From Sutcliffiella horikoshii (GTDB lineage: Bacteria > Bacillota > Bacilli > Bacillales > Bacillaceae_I), in assembly GCF_020524325.1 (NCBI RefSeq), contig NZ_JAIVKY010000003.1, positions 46,393 to 110,392 of the forward strand: DNA of 64,000 nucleotides, read 5' to 3'. Each line of letters begins with the position of its first letter. Position 1 is the first letter of the stretch. The notes beneath the pieces are model-generated. The model saw only the letters and a list, made by a program, of their open reading frames with translations. It was not told the origin of the DNA and did no database searches. Made by a program: the position numbers and the translations under genes. Positions 63,834 through 64,000 of the stretch are shown one piece after another.

Positions 63834-64000
63834 GGTTAAGTCCTCGATCGATTAGTATTCGTCAGCTCCACATGTCGCCATGCTTCCACCTCGAACCTAT
63901 CTACCTGATCATCTTTCAGGGATCTTACTTACCGAAGTAAAAGGAAATCTCATCTTGAGGGGGGCTTCATGCTTAGATGCTTTCAGCACTTATCCCGTCC
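63834..64000 (-). rRNA. rrl: 23S ribosomal RNA, 3' end (partial)
   Basis: The minus strand ends at GAGGACTTAACC and contains conserved 3' 23S sequence (GGCGACATGTGGAGCTGACG, ATCGATCGAGGACTTAACC). The gene continues beyond the window. The 63709-63833 spacer is AT-rich 23S-5S spacer. Confidence 0.95.

Overview
This window looks like a chromosomal segment of a low-GC, spore-forming Bacillaceae bacterium. Gene order follows the Bacillus subtilis yt- region (ytzC-ytqA-ytqB, ytpB-ytpA, ytoA, metK-pckA, ytmA, ytlACD, ytkD, dps, ytzI, luxS, yidD, ytiB, ythAB, men genes, yteA) and ends in a 23S-5S-tRNA block like B. subtilis rrnB-trnB. A small gamma-type-like spore protein, YteA and YtzC agree with a sporulating Bacillus. 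It reads as native core genome: I see no transposase and no intact prophage.

Layout. 0-3.8 kb: a hydroxybutyrate dehydrogenase/GntP permease pair behind a sigma-54 promoter, with its enhancer-binding activator next to it. 3.9-10 kb: a degenerate dihydroorotate-dehydrogenase-like domain fused to a duplicated membrane domain, a VOC protein, htpG under a perfect CIRCE operator, and an MFS exporter. 10-17 kb: spore and YtzC proteins, the tRNA wobble-modification pair ytqA/ytqB, sesquarterpene synthase ytpB with lipase ytpA, ytoA, a PAP2 phosphatase and a glycosyltransferase. 17-23 kb: an ABC-F ATPase behind a leader ORF and terminator, metK with a SAM-I riboswitch, and pckA with a CcpN-type operator. 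23.0-23.6 kb: a non-coding 52-bp tandem repeat array. 23.6-31.8 kb: ytmA, an ABC importer, ytkD, small proteins, dps with a sigma-B promoter, ytzI and ycgQR. 31.9-38.3 kb: a zinc-starvation region with four Zur-type operators serving a flavoprotein, two G3E metallochaperone GTPases and a zinc-binding lipoprotein; luxS, yidD and a carbonic anhydrase lie inside it. 38.4-41.5 kb: a bd-type oxidase, a Fur-box-controlled DUF2325 gene and a DUF1540 gene. 41.6-50.3 kb: the menaquinone genes menF-D-H-B-E-C with divergent menA. 50.4-52.5 kb: yteA, a DUF1801 protein and a lipase. 52.9-60.9 kb: the glycogen operon glgB-C-D-A-P. 61.4-64 kb: 22 tRNA genes, 5S rRNA and the 3' end of 23S rRNA, all on the minus strand.

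A recurrent feature is a family of roughly 130-bp GC-richer intergenic palindromic repeats. Six copies are present: two singles and two head-to-head composite pairs, mostly just 3' of genes. Together with the 52-bp array they are the main structures that the coding annotation does not explain.

Genes were identified by reading translated sequence and remembered families and gene order. No database search was run. Many start codons were moved from the longest reading frame to the one with a clear ribosome binding site.
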